Positions 17,880 through 30,900 of a stretch of DNA of 64,000 nucleotides are shown here, in pieces. A model generated the notes under the pieces. It saw only the letters and a program-made list of their open reading frames with translations. It did no database searches and had not been told where the DNA came from. Position 1 is the stretch's first letter. The number at the start of each line of letters is the position of its first letter. The DNA lies in the NCBI GenBank assembly GCA_001839685.1, contig MLAK01000723.1, positions 2,766 through 66,765 of the forward strand, given 5' to 3'. This stretch comes from Tritrichomonas foetus (taxonomy: Eukaryota > Parabasalia > Tritrichomonadida > Tritrichomonadidae). The translations under genes and the position numbers were made by a program.

Positions 17880-20005
17880 TAGGGAAGAAAGCTTGAGATT
17901 AGATGACAAAATGACATGAACTATTTACCATCAAAAAGTTTATATGACCAAATCTACTTCGATTCCTTTCTTTTCAAAAATTTTTGTAATAATTGGCATT
18001 ATCAAATTCACTTATCAGAAGTAGAGAATATCTAGAGCAGTGGGAAACAATTAAGAAACATATTAAATTAGAGTAAAGTATTGGGAATGTATGAATCGTT
18101 TTTCATTTAATAAGTGAACTATTTGTTGATGATTTCCTTTGATTGCCAATTAAGTGACTGTTGAATAGTAATCGTAAATTCTTGATGAAAAAGGGAAGAA
18201 AAATAATGAACACAATGCGGAGATTCTTGTTTTCACAATATTAGGATGTTTCAAAATATACATAATAACTAAAATAGCATATTTGAATGAAAAAAGTGAA
18301 ACAAATGCCTTAGACTTTGATTTCTTTTTGCAACTCTGGTTTTCCAATCATATTCTGGTAAATCAAGATTGAGACATTTCATATCATATGTCTTATATAT
18401 TTCAACAATCATTTGCAGGTTGTATTTTTAAAATACAAATAATTTCATAACAATACTTACTAGCAAGAGAACCAAAATGTGGGCTCTACTATGAAGTGAT
18501 AAATAATTCATTTATGAATTTATAATTGGTACTAATTTTGAATGTCATTCTTCATTTAATCTCTATATTGATGGAAAAGAAAACATCTTTCACCCTTTCC
18601 CCAATCATTTAGAATATTATAATGGCAAATAGGACAATTTTGAAGACACCATGTTCCATCATTAATTTAATTAATAAATAAGATGATTAGGAGTCTCCTA
18701 ATAGATCAGGAGATGATCTTCGAAAAGATAATAACACTATAATATCACCAAAATATAAAATCAAAAAACTCTAACCACATTATGTGAAAAAAAGATGATA
18801 AAGGGTTGATTTTTCTGGCTGTCAAGAAATCAATTGTAATAAATTCTGAAAGAAAAATTGAATCTATAATTAAATAGCGATCATCTTTCACATCTCCCGA
18901 AATAGACTCAAGGAACTCCTATAATGTAAAATTGTGATCATATACAAATATTTGAATTATCATTCAATATTGGCGACAAGAACATGAAATGAATATTTCG
19001 CCAAATGTCGCCTAAACGAATTCACAATGAAACGTATTCGTTTTATGGAAAGAGCATATTCATGAGATTCATTTTCAGAATGAATGAATGCCAAAGATTG
19101 AGGCATTATTCCTCAATATCATCAGAATTTATGTGAATAATTTCGAAATAAACCTTTGAATCGAACTTGAAATTTTGAATAATTATATTTCTTCTGATAA
19201 CAATATTCTGAATAAATTTCTGAGAAAAAGAAAAAATAAAACAAAATTCACTATTAAGTTTTTGAATGATTAAAATTTTTATCTGTGAATAAATATTATA
19301 AAATTTTATAATTCAAATTTGAGATCCATATTCAAATTACTCGTTATCTCGATTATATTATCAGTGAATAATTTTTTTTCATACCGTTTTCGATGACTCG
19401 AAGTGCTGAACATTCAAAGATTGGCTCGTTGTTACCGATTGATGAATGGAAAAAGCAATTGAAATGATTGTGAAGAGATCACTCAATTAGAAAATTTGGG
19501 CAATTCAAAATTGAAGCCAATATGAAAACTTCTTTCTAAGCGAGATTTTTACAAATTAAATGACTTTTTTGCGGGCGTGTTTTGATCATTTTCATTTATA
19601 AGAGTTGACCTAAAAGCAATTGATCATGTTTCTCCGCCTTTTTTATCACCATTGAAAACTTCTATGTGTAATTATTTTCAATACCTACGATCAAAATACG
19701 TTCAAATCACTCTTTAACCATTGAAAAAAGGAAATTGCTACATAGCAAAATCACTTCCTCAAACCAATTTAAAATCATCTTCTATTACAAATATTTCAAT
19801 GTTAACCAATCGACAGATTTCTTGAGGAAAAGACAATCATTTTTCAATTCCTAACAATTTTGAATACTTCCAATTTCTCTTTCACAAAATGAGATTCCCT
19901 TCAGAATTGACTCAATTGAATTTTTTTATTCGTAGCAATTTTGTCACAAAATTGTGAACAGTTTTTCATTGAAATTCTTCATCATTCCTTGATCATTTTT
20001 TTATT
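17880..20005. other. 2.1-kb stretch without a gene
   Basis: AT-rich with frequent stops in all frames. No RNA gene recognised. It contains a 17-bp palindrome at 18686-18702 (ATTAGGAG-T-CTCCTAAT) followed directly by a second small inverted repeat (AGATC...GATCT, 18703-18719). The right end carries TCATTT at about 19992, the likely initiator of the kinase at 20006. Confidence 0.5.
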
Positions 20006-21130
20006 ATGCTTCAATTTGAAAATTACACCATCCTCTCCCAGTTGAATGAGGGTGCCCACGCAAAGGTTTATCTTGCTAAACACAATGATCTTGATGTCCA
20101 GGTTGCTATTAAGTCCATTCCCAAATCAACATTGCAAACCGAAAAGGACAAGGAATGGCTTCGAAGAGAGATCGAATGTCATAAAAAAGCAGACTTTAAA
20201 TTCGTTACGCCGCTTTATGAAATTATCGAAACCAATGATTCAATCAATCTTGTTATGCAATATGAAAAGAACGGAACGCTCGGCAGAAGGCTGCCTTTAA
20301 CAGGAAGAGGTATTAGCGAAGATGTTGCCAAAAGGTGGTTTTTTCAGATAATTCTTGCACTGAGATATATTCATGACGAATTAAATGTGATTCATCGGGA
20401 CATAAAATTAGAAAATATTATGTTTGATGAAAATGATATCATAAAAATTATAGATTTTGGGTTTTCTAAAGATTGCCAAGATTCGCTTCCATTCGCACAG
20501 CATCACACGATTTGTGGATCTCCTTGCTATACGGCCCCAGAAGTCTTTACGGGAAATGCATACTCAAAAATGGCAGATGTTTACTCAGCAGGCGTTGTCT
20601 TATATCTAATGACAGCCGGAAAGCTTCCACACTTTGATAACAATATCACTAATCTTTTTGCAAAAATTGTGAAGGAGCCTATTGAAATTCCCAAATATTT
20701 TTCTGATGATCTGACCGATCTTGTTCAGAAAATGTTACAAGTTGATCCAAAGAAAAGAATCACAATCAAAGAAATTATTGAACATCCTTGGCTTGAACAA
20801 TTTCATTATTTAGGCACATCTCAGGATATGAAACAATATTCTATTATAAAAAGACCAATTCTTTATTCATTGAAATCGAAAGGGTTCGATCAGGATATTA
20901 TTTATGAATCTATCAAAGAAAATAAATTTGATAATTACCATGGAATGTACAGGATACTTGCGGATAACTGGAGACAGGTAATCAAGAAACGAAAATCTGC
21001 TCCTTCTATCGTCATGCAGCCAGGATCCCTCAAATCTATGTCTTTAAATGTGAGTGGATCATTCAAAATAACAAAGAGGGGAAGGGTAAATTCTGGACCA
21101 AAATCTATCTCACAGCTTATTTGGCAATAA
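20006..21130 (+). CDS. CAMK/SNF1-like serine/threonine kinase
   Basis: 374 residues. The kinase domain runs from about residue 6 to 265: LNEGAHAKVY (glycine loop with Ala-His in the middle), VAIKSIPK (catalytic lysine), HRDIKLENIMF, DFGFSKD, the activation segment CGSPCYTAPEVF, and a final R in PKKRITIKEIIEHPWL. CGSPxYxAPE and HPWL are typical of the CAMK/SNF1 group. The C-terminal 100 residues are basic and not recognised (no clear UBA or KA1). The ATG at 20006 lies 12 bases after TCATTT, an initiator-like motif. Substrates and regulation are unknown; the unphosphorylated T-loop threonine position is present (HHTICGSP). Confidence 0.88.
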   Translation: MLQFENYTILSQLNEGAHAKVYLAKHNDLDVQVAIKSIPKSTLQTEKDKEWLRREIECHKKADFKFVTPLYEIIETNDSINLVMQYEKNGTLGRRLPLTGRGISEDVAKRWFFQIILALRYIHDELNVIHRDIKLENIMFDENDIIKIIDFGFSKDCQDSLPFAQHHTICGSPCYTAPEVFTGNAYSKMADVYSAGVVLYLMTAGKLPHFDNNITNLFAKIVKEPIEIPKYFSDDLTDLVQKMLQVDPKKRITIKEIIEHPWLEQFHYLGTSQDMKQYSIIKRPILYSLKSKGFDQDIIYESIKENKFDNYHGMYRILADNWRQVIKKRKSAPSIVMQPGSLKSMSLNVSGSFKITKRGRVNSGPKSISQLIWQ

Positions 21131-21561
21131 TTTTGTTTTTTGCTATAGTAATTTTAATAATCATGGTTTAAAAATAATATGTATTATATAAATAAAAATT
21201 ATTTTCGGTTGTCTTGCCAATTTATTCAATATTTCCTGATTCATTTTATTCTATATGTGCAGCTTATGGTCATTTTCCACTTTTTTGTCCATAAGGATAA
21301 ATGACCCCCTACCCATGCATATTTCTTTCCATTGAAATATGAAATTTTGCAGTATTTTTAATTTTACCTAAATGTTGATACAATATATTGATATTATTAA
21401 AAATTATGATATTTGTTGATCTAATAAATAGCGTGGTAAATAGTATAATGTTCTAAAAGATGAATTGACACCTAAAAGATGAAGTTAATGTATATTTGAA
21501 TAGTTTACAATATTAACGTACAAAAAGTTCCACCAATAACAAATTTCACTGTGATCGCTTC
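21131..21561. promoter_or_regulatory. Intergenic with upstream motifs of the tubby-like gene
   Basis: No gene. AAAAAGTT at 21522-21529 and TCACT at 21546-21550 precede the ATG at 21562. Regulatory role is inferred from recurrence before other genes. Confidence 0.35.
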
Positions 21562-22293
21562 ATGACAGCTGTTCCGGAAATTGATCGAGCAAGTGTGAAA
21601 TCATTCAAAGATATTTCAAAAGTAAAATCTAATCAGCCATTTTCTTCCCGTCGAAAAAAAAATACTGACAATCAGATTCATCTTGTGACTTCGTGCAATC
21701 ACTTTTCAGCGTTCAAAAAATATAAAATCAAACGTGAATCAATTACGAACATCAAAGGTCATAAATTTTTATTCCAATTTATTGGAGAACAATCCAAATA
21801 TTATGCAAAATTCAAAGCAAGGCCACTCGGCGACTACATTGTGATCCAGGATAATCCCAAAGTTCATTTAAGCGACAAACACTTCACGGCGGTTTTACTT
21901 CATGCAAACGGCCTCTGCGATTTTTCGCTGAGATTGAATGAGCGGTTTGGGCCTGAAATTATCGCCCTTCAATTTTCTACAAATGTCAGTGAGGAAGGGG
22001 AACAAGCGCCAAGAATTTTGACTGCTCATTTGTTTGGCGAAACAAATAATTTGCCCAACAAGATTAAAAATCGGACGCCGTATGAAACAAATGAGGGGCT
22101 TTGGCAGGTTGATCTTGGTTATGGCTATGCAATCAGCAGTATCAAAAATTGCACCCTCGTTGATGAAAAAGAAAAACCTTTGGTCCACGTTCGGAAAATT
22201 GAAGACGATACTTTAGAAATTGAAGCAATTGAAGAATTTGATGAATTGAGATTATTCGCCATTGGAATTGCTGCTTTCTTATGTAAGATTTAA
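21562..22293 (+). CDS. Tubby-like domain protein
   Basis: 243 residues. The last third matches the end of a tubby domain: a Ser/Ala-x-I-K-N core (YAISSIKNCTLVDEKEK), then VHVRKIEDDTLEIEA, and a final hydrophobic helix LRLFAIGIAAFLCKI, corresponding to the tubby sequence pattern VKNFQI...FGRV...F.M.Y...PLxAFAIALSSF. The middle (residues about 65-160) has alternating strands compatible with the rest of the barrel. Tubby proteins bind PI(4,5)P2 and link membrane lipids to ciliary traffic. It is a paralogue of the protein at 56712-57476, with the same strand pattern and the same ending. The N-terminal 45 residues are basic. The ATG follows TCACT at 21546. Confidence 0.65.
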   Translation: MTAVPEIDRASVKSFKDISKVKSNQPFSSRRKKNTDNQIHLVTSCNHFSAFKKYKIKRESITNIKGHKFLFQFIGEQSKYYAKFKARPLGDYIVIQDNPKVHLSDKHFTAVLLHANGLCDFSLRLNERFGPEIIALQFSTNVSEEGEQAPRILTAHLFGETNNLPNKIKNRTPYETNEGLWQVDLGYGYAISSIKNCTLVDEKEKPLVHVRKIEDDTLEIEAIEEFDELRLFAIGIAAFLCKI

Positions 22294-22682
22294 ATATATA
22301 AACATGATATGACAGAAATTATCAATTTTTTTATTATAAATAATCAACAAGAAATGAGTTTTTAATAACATACGAATAATCGTTTGGATTCGCATAAAAC
22401 TAACAAAATATGGAAATATGATAAATCTTTATTTTTATATAGATATCATTTGATTTATCGAGTGATAGAAAATCATTACTTATTACTCTATTTGTCTCTT
22501 CCTTTGAATGTTATATCAAAATGTTATTTTCGTGAGGGATTCCACTATGATGCCTTTTTTATGATGTATCAAAATATGAAGAAATATTTATAATTTCAAG
22601 AAATAATTAAGAAAATAAGAAGTGTTTTTAAACAGTATAATTTATTCTCTATACAAAAAATAATATGAAATTACATATATAA
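22294..22682. other. Intergenic, AT-rich
   Basis: No gene with an ATG and coding-like composition. It lies between the stops of two convergent genes. Confidence 0.5.
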
Positions 22683-25600
22683 TTAATCATTTGCTTTGGG
22701 AGATGTTTCGTCATTATGGTCATCATCATCTTCAGGAATATGGTTTTCAAGTAAAGTTGATGGAAAAGTTTGCATATTTTTCATACTTGGAAGCTGATTT
22801 ATTGTCCTGTAAGAAGATCCAAGTCTTGGAAGTCTGAAAGAACTTCCAGTTTGTTGCGTATTCGCCATTGGTAAAATTTGTGCAGCTGGATGAACAAGAT
22901 AAGCCATTTGGGCTCCTTTTCCTTTGAGCATAATTTCACCTCTTTTTTCAATATCGAAATTCTTATCTTTTACGAGATCATAAGTAGATTGTGAGATTTG
23001 CACATTATTAGCAATATCAGTGGATTGAAGTCTTGATGCAAGGTTGATTGGATCTCCAATAATATCGAAAAGAGGTTTATCAGTACCAAGAACACCAGCA
23101 ATAATTGGCCCACCAGTATTAATTCCAATACGAACAGATAAGTTTGCTTCTAATGAATGATTGATCTCATCAAGTGCTCGAACACCATCAATTGCAAAAC
23201 TAAGCATTTCAACAGCATGGGTATTTGGTGGTAATTCTGGATTAAAGAGCCCAGCAGCAGCCATATAAACATCACCAATTAATTTGATTTTAATGATAGT
23301 TTTATATTTCTGGAGTAAATCATCCCAATTCTTGAAATATTTACCAAGGTTTTGCATGACTTGTTTTGGTGTTAATGTTGCCATATAGTCTGAAAACTTA
23401 ACAACATCAATAAATGAAATTGTAGATGAAGGAACAGTGAAAGAAATATCTTTTTCACCTCTATTCATTCTAGTTACTATATCTCTTGGCAAGATTTGAT
23501 AGAGCAGTTTTTCTGCTTGCTTTTTAGCGTCTTCTACTTCTTTTTGTTGTCTTAGCATAATTGTTTGATCATTTGCAATCAGTGCAAAATATTGACCTTC
23601 ATTTATTCCAATTAGAGTGACAACTAAATTAACTTCGGTTTCATCGTCCTTCAAGCCAATTGCTTGGCAAGTGTAAGTCATTGAAGCCTGGTTTGCTTTC
23701 ATTAGGGCAAGCTATCTATAAAGTGAGCTTTCTGTATTATTATTAGTTAAAACTAGTGGATCTTTATCAGCATCAGGATTTGGAATTAAAGTCGTAATTG
23801 ATTGACCAAGGATTTGTTCAGGTGTGTAACCAAAAATATGAGAGGCTGCAGGATTCATTGATTCAATTGAATAATCACCACTAAGTGCAAAAATGGCATC
23901 AGGTGAACTATCAATCACAGATTGTGCTGCAGAAACTTGTTTTACGCGTTTCATTTGTGCTCTTCCAATGATTGCATCAAGTAAATTCTGATTAGAAATT
24001 ACAGCATTTGGTGGAAAACGAGCAATAATGATTTTTAGGGTGTTATAAGCAGCATCCATTTTATGATTCATTAATAATTCGATTATAAAAAGTATAGTAA
24101 TTATAAGAAAACTGATAATTAAAATTACACCATTAGTTACATTTGTATCCTTAATTAAGTTTTGGCAAGCATCTGATAAAATCACTTGAACGCGTTGTAA
24201 ATTAGGGAAAATGTGATAAAAGACTAAATGCGCCAATTGATTAAATGGATCGGTTTTTCCAACAGGATACATTGGATTAGATGTAAAGGTAGAAAGAAGA
24301 TCTTCAGTAAATTTAGAATAGACCATCATTAGTTGATCAACAGATAAACAATTATAATTGCCATGAAGTCCATATTCTTCATATTCTTCAGAACAAGAAC
24401 TACTGAAATGGATTTCATCTAATTCTTTAGAAAATCCATTGCATGCTGGCATTTCATCATTGCCAAGTAATAAATCCCGATTGAGTTTCATAACAACATC
24501 TAAATTCTGTTTAACACGATGTGCCTTTTCTGAAACATTGCCATAAGTCGTTGATTGGGAAATTTGGAAGAAAGCTAAAAAGTAGGCATCTGAAACAAGC
24601 TCAATTAAAAATGGACCACGTCTAGCTGATGTTTCAAGCCAAAGTGCAGCATTCATGAAATTGTTATTTGTATCACGAATCATTAAAAGTACCATTGTTA
24701 CAGAAACAACAGAAATAATCATAGAACAAATTACAACGATAGGAATTCCAAAAACTGGTGTACGATCCATTTCAATGGATGAAGCAACAGTTGAGCTGTC
24801 AAAATCTGTTTTAACAATTGGTTTTGAGCCTTGGACAAAAACATCACGTGGAAGAAGCATAACAGCTGAAAAAAGACGCTTTAAATCTTTATGAAGTAAA
24901 AGTAGGCCAATGACTAATGGTGATAATAAACAAATTGCTAATGCAATGGGTACCAATATAAAGGCTATATCAAGTTTATGGTTAATTTCATCAGCAGTTG
25001 ATGCTTCACGAGTCGTAAAAAGAACAGTTTGCTTATCCATTTGTTCTTGGAAAGTTGGAACATTTCCAATTAATTCACAAATAACTGATGTTTTTGACAT
25101 TGTTGGTGAAATAGCAGATTGCGCATTTAATAAATGGGTTAATAAGTAATATGATAACGATCTTGTTGAAACAAATGTCGCATCCATTATAGTACCGTTA
25201 TCAAAACAATAATTTATTTTTCCATCAATCATATATTCTCGAGCAGTTTCAATAATTGAAGAACCATGCGATGCAATCATAGAACCAAGAGTTTGTGTTG
25301 CCTTAATTCCGTTAATAATGCCTAAAATCATTGATTGTGCTGTGTTATTAAGAATATCATATTCTGCAGTCTCCTCTTTAATATATATTTGATCAATTGC
25401 ACCAAAAGCAGTACCAACTAAATGACAGAGACTGACAAGACCAACTGCAATCACTTCTCTTACAGTTGCAACAGACTCCATGAGAACAGTATTGTCTAAT
25501 CTTCCATTAAAGAAGCCTTGAAATCCAAAATATAAAGAAATAAATACAATAAACGTCAAAATATATCTGACAACAGAGCCTTCATAAATAAGTTCAAGTG

Positions 25601-27452
25601 GAACACATTTCATGTTATCTGTTGCACGCTTTAAAGCAAACCTTAATCTTGGTTTATCAAAAATTCTTTCAGCAAGTTCTTCATTTGCTTCTTCATCAAC
25701 ATTTCCATTATTTCCAGTGAGTGAAGAAGCAGACGAGCCTGCTTTTGTTTTTTCAACTGTTATGATTTTCTTGCCTTTATAATCAAGAATGTTCTTTTTC
25801 AGGTAAACTGGATATAAGTTCACCATTGATCTAAAAGAGTAATAGATAGCTGTATGTTTGCCTGTATCCATTTGCTCAGCTTTATTATACCATGCTGTAC
25901 CTTCTTTAAACTCAGCGTGGCATTCAATCAAGTATCTTGAATATTCATAAGCTAAACGAGAAGAATTTGGGTACTTTTCTAAAGCTTCATTACATAAAGA
26001 ATTTGTTTTCTTGTTTAATTTGACAAGACCAATTAAAGTGCCAATCGAAAGTTCATTATTTGTCACGAAAAATTGAGAAAAGCAAGCTATCATTTTTGAT
26101 GTTTGCTTCTTGACTTCTTCAAATTCAAAATTGAATTGTTTATTTGCCGAAGACTGTCTTAGAACATGAACACGACGAATTTGATAGAACATGAAACGTT
26201 CATGTAGCTTTAAATCACTATGTTTAGAAATAATCATCACATAATGATTCAATAGTTGACTTTCTGATGGGAAAAAAGATAAAACTTGGGCTATTCTTAT
26301 AAAAACGTTAGTTGTTGGATGCAAAGCTGTAATTTGTCGAATTAAAGTCCAATCTACAAAACTTTTAGGATCGTCAGCCATAACAATTCTCATGGTCATA
26401 AGTGCTTGTTCTTCAAGTTTTGTAGGAAGTAATTCAATTGCCTTTTTTCGAGTCATTTTGAACAGAAAATAAAAAACTGACTGCATAACTATGAAAATTG
26501 GTATTGGGATAATTAATCGAATGGTCGATGAAATTGGACATACTGCGAAAACAGCAGATAATAAATTAGTCATGTGCATGGCTGCTAAAGAAATATTGCA
26601 TATTTCTGGAATGAAATGGAAAACAAAACAATTTAAAGCCATTACCAAATTAACAACCCCATAAAGAGCAACGAGGAAATATTTCGTCCAAGCAGGAAAG
26701 TGGAAAAGTAAACGAGAAGAAAAGGCAGCAAGTCCTTGAACTAAAACAAAGGTGAAAAATGGCTTTCCATCCCACATAGAGAAGCATGAATTTTCTAAAT
26801 ATGGTGTCGATGATCGAAAAATAATATCAAAGTAAAAGAGAAAATAATTGATGGCTCCTGAAATGACAGATAGCACAGTAAGAGCAATATATGCACTATG
26901 GCTTCCACTCTGTGCATAGAAGATAGCATTAAAGTTGAAACCAATGCTGTTCATATTCGGAATTAATAAAAATGGTAAAATAAAGCTAAAGAGAATTCTT
27001 GTTGCTATTATAGAGGCTCGGCTGAAAGTCTTATTGATTCTGTAATATTGGACGATTCCAAGAAACCAAAAAAATATCATATATGATAATGCGAGAATAA
27101 CAATAGAGGGAACGTATGTTTTGAGAACACTTTCATCACTATTTCCGAAATCCAAAAGATATGCAAAATAACGAAGAATTTTGTCCGGCTGTTCATTCAG
27201 ATTCCAAAAATCTGGAAGAAACGGAAAATAACCGTTTGTAAAGGCCTCCAAAAATATAATGAAAATCATTATAACAGACGACCCCATTTTCTGAGGAGCT
27301 GTTCTGGTGATTTCGTCAAAGAACGGAAAAAGGTGATCGAGCGATGAAGATCCGACTGTGTCGTTGGCAATGTCAGACGCGGATGATGAAAGAGACATTG
27401 AGCGCTGCGAATGATGAGAAGTGTCTTCCATCAAAATCCCGTCATGATTCAT
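22683..27452 (-). CDS. Receptor-like adenylyl cyclase with PAS domain, interrupted by an in-frame TAG
   Basis: The gene reads from ATG 27452 to 22683 (1589 codons before the final stop) in one frame, broken only by TAG at 23712-23714; three codons later an ATG (23702) continues the same frame. Layout: N-terminal 50 residues cytosolic; seven or eight helices; a TPR-like cytosolic stretch; two helices; a large loop; three more helices; a PAS domain (SPDAIFALSGDYSIESMNPA); a linker; and a class III cyclase domain. Metal Asps are in FIDVVKFSDY and IGDVYMAAAG. Lys of KIKLIGD and Asp of LFDIIGD sit at the purine-selecting sites, which indicates ATP rather than GTP. The stop lies between PAS and cyclase (SLYR-stop-LALMKANQ). 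It could be an assembly error, readthrough, reinitiation or a null allele. Confidence 0.85.
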
Positions 27453-27982
27453 TTTGAATATTTCCTTGTTTTTTTCGTATGACGAATAACAATTCAAATT
27501 TGAATCTAATCATTCAAAAAGATCATGAATTTGCAAAATTCTAAAGCAGGAGAATAGTGATTTGCAAATTTGTATAATCATTTGGAATAATTTAAAATCA
27601 AAAAGTTAATAAAACAATTTTGGAAATATAGAAAAAGTTATTTCAATTTATTTTGAATAGTAAAAACGTTTTCGTTTCTGAATAAACCATTCTTTTTCAA
27701 TGTATAAACAGCCTCATTCTGGAAAAAAGAATTCTCATTCATATTTGGAGATGTCTGAGGAAATTATATGTTAAAAAAATCCAATGTTCGATTATAATTC
27801 GATTCTACTTCAATTCTAGTCTAATTGTTATCTTTGTTTCATCAATGAATAAAGATTTAACAATATCTAAATTGGTTAAATTTTATTATACACGAATTAT
27901 TACATTAAGTACACTATAATATTTATACTCACCACTATGAGATAAATGAATAATAAAAACAATAGCAAAAAGAATTTGAAGC
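27453..27982. other. Intergenic, AT-rich
   Basis: No gene. The right-hand side is upstream of the cyclase: TCATA about 30 bases before its ATG, and CAAAAAGATCATG at about 27517. Confidence 0.45.
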
Positions 27983-30900
27983 CTATTTCGACTGTTCGAT
28001 TTCAATCGCAGCATTTTGACCAAGATTGAAGAAGACCAAATCAATGAAATCTTCAGAAGATTGACCTTTTCCAAATTTTTCTCGTAATTCTGCAACTTGT
28101 TCATCCAAAAGGAAATCACTGTCAACGAACATCGATGTTTTCTTTATTGCAGCAAGTCTTTTTGCTAAGTCGTCTGAAGCATCATTTATATACTCCGGTG
28201 AAGGTGGCTCAAATTCATTGCCTTCATCATTTACACCAAATTTCTTAACTTCACGAATATGATCAATAGGATTTGGCGGCATTTTCACCATTCTTAACGG
28301 AGGTTGCCCCCATGGTGAAAAATCATCATTTAACACCTGTTTTTCGTTTGAATTTATGCTCGAATTTGTGCTTGTGGTTTTAGATTTGGTTTTTGTTTGA
28401 TTGTCATTTTCAAAGTTGTCATTTGGTGTTGGAATATCACTTTCAATATCTGAGTCACCATAATCACAATTTATATCGTTGTTTTGCCTCTGATTTAATT
28501 GTATGGATTTTGGTTTTGGACTTTGCTTCTTTTTATTTCTGGAGTGAGTAGAAATTATGTCTTTTTTATTTGATTTTTTGGCTTTGAAATCAACAATTTG
28601 AATGCTCTCTTCAATATCAGAATCAGTTGAAGAGGAGGATGAGGTTGAAGAGGAAGAGGAAGAAGAGGAATAGTTTTCTTCATCAGTGTTTGAATCTTCG
28701 CTGTTTTCAAATAAAGAAATAAGGGTTTTCCGATTTGATTCTTTTGTGATTGAATCAGAGCGACTAATTGATTCATTTGATAGTACGCCACCGCTCTTTT
28801 TACTCCTACTACTTTGTTTCTTTCCAAATTCTTTCATTTGTTTATCAAGTTTATTGTTACTCTGTTTATTGGTCTCTTTATTGGTTTGTTTATTATTTTG
28901 CTTAGATATTTTGGGAGAGTGTTTGGAAGCGGATTTGTTAAATTCTTGATCACTTTCTTTTGGATTTTCGTGTTTATTTTCCTTATCTTTGGATTTTGTC
29001 GAGCTTTTAGTTTTTGTTGACTTTTGCTTTGGAACAGGTGATTCATTTTCTGTGGGATTTTCTGAAACTTTTGATGTTTTTTCAGTTGATTTTGCTGATT
29101 TACTTGATGCCCGCCTTTTTTCATGTTCTTCTGGAGAATAATCTGTGCAATATTCTTTCATTCCAAATGTTTGATCCTGATTTATATAATAAAAAACTTT
29201 TGGATGAACTATGCAAATGGAAATAATGGCTTGTTTATATCGTTCTCTATCTTCACCAAAAACCAAAATCGATTTCATTACTTTTGAATAATATTTCTTA
29301 CCTCTCATTGCATCAGCTACCTGGGGAATTGTAATTGTTGGTTTTGTAATATTTAGTGTTTGATGTAATTCCCTGATTGTAGAATAAAGCATCTCACTGA
29401 ATGTAGAAAATACAGATGTTTCATCATCTGTTTCTTCATATTGAGGAACAATGGTGAATCTACAATTCTGAAAATGAAAATAAGGTGAGTTCTTAATAAA
29501 TAAGAATATAATACGAGCTGATTCATCATTATCTTTGATTTGATATCCATTTATAGTTTCACCTTGAAGGTATCGAGCGATTGGACGTGCATAAAAATAT
29601 TTTGGAGTATATTCTTTAAAACCACATTGGTCATAAATTGCTAAATAGCATAAATATTCATCTTCACTCATATCTTTTGGTCTATAGAAAGATGGAACTT
29701 TATCAGTATCTTTAATATCACAGTAATTATGATCAACTTCTCCTGAAAACAAACCCCCTTTATGCAAAGAAGATGGACATAAATCATAGCGGAAGTTTTT
29801 AACCTTTTTGCTAACTTTCTCCTTTTTATCTGTTGTTTCATCAGATTCTTCCGTTTCTTCAGAATAATCATCTTGTTTGGAGTTTTTATATTTCTTTAGT
29901 TTTTGTTCATGTGAGTCTTCATCTGCAGAACTTGAATATAGCCTTTTTTTCTTCGTTTTCTGGGCTTTTTTGGATTTTTTCTTCGATTTCTTTCTTTTAT
30001 CGTTTCCTTCTTCATCGTTCACATGAAAAGCATTTTCATTTTTCACATTATAGTATGATTTACTCGTGAATTTTACGTTATCTGTTTGATAGAGAGCATT
30101 ATCTATGTAATCTGGTCTTTGTTCAGGTTCTGCCATTGATAAGAAAACTGTTTTATTGTTTGAAACTTGAACTCTCATTAATGATTTATCACCAGCTTTT
30201 GAATTTTCAAAAGCATTCATATATAAGCCACCCAAAAAATCAATTTCATTGTCAAGTGGAACAGGATAAACTGTGTCTTCATCTTTTATTATGATTAATG
30301 GATGCTTAAAAATAATTTTCTTAATTTTGTCATATGTTTGTTCAGTAACTGTGGAAAATCGTTTATGATAATAAAATTCCTTATCTTTTAATTGCTCACA
30401 TATATCAGAAATACTTATTGGGGTTTTAATTTTATATAAAATAGATAAAATTCTAACTAATAGTGTTTTTTGAGATGGTTTTAGAAATACTCGAAAAGAA
30501 TTTTTCTTTAAACCTGAATTTGATGGTTGATTTAATTGTTCATTTGATTGTCCGTTTGATTGTTCATTTAAATTTCCATAAAAATTCGGAACAAATGGAA
30601 GATTTGGTTTAATTCCATAAAAATTAAAGTATTTATAAAATATTGGATTCTCTTGGATGATTTTGTCTATTTCTTCTCTTTGAATAGAATGATTTATGCA
30701 ATTTTCAATTTCATCTATTGTTAATCCTTTTGAAAGAGGATCTGCTGAAAATATTGATTTATACAAAAACTCCATTCTTTTTTCTATGTCGTTGTGTTTT
30801 TTATCTTCAGAAAATTGTGAAGGTTTTTCTGGAAGTTTGATGGAGGAAATTTTTTCTTTTTCTTCGATTTCTAAAATTGGACAATTTGATAGATAAAAGT

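Noticed and set aside
18150..18347. 65-codon minus-strand frame
   Set aside because: No ATG at its start and low-complexity composition in an empty stretch.
22384..22593. 69-codon frame
   Set aside because: No ATG start, hydrophobic AT-driven composition, no motif.
23700..23714. A frameshift between two cyclase pieces
   Set aside because: Counting codons shows both pieces are in the same frame; only a TAG separates them.
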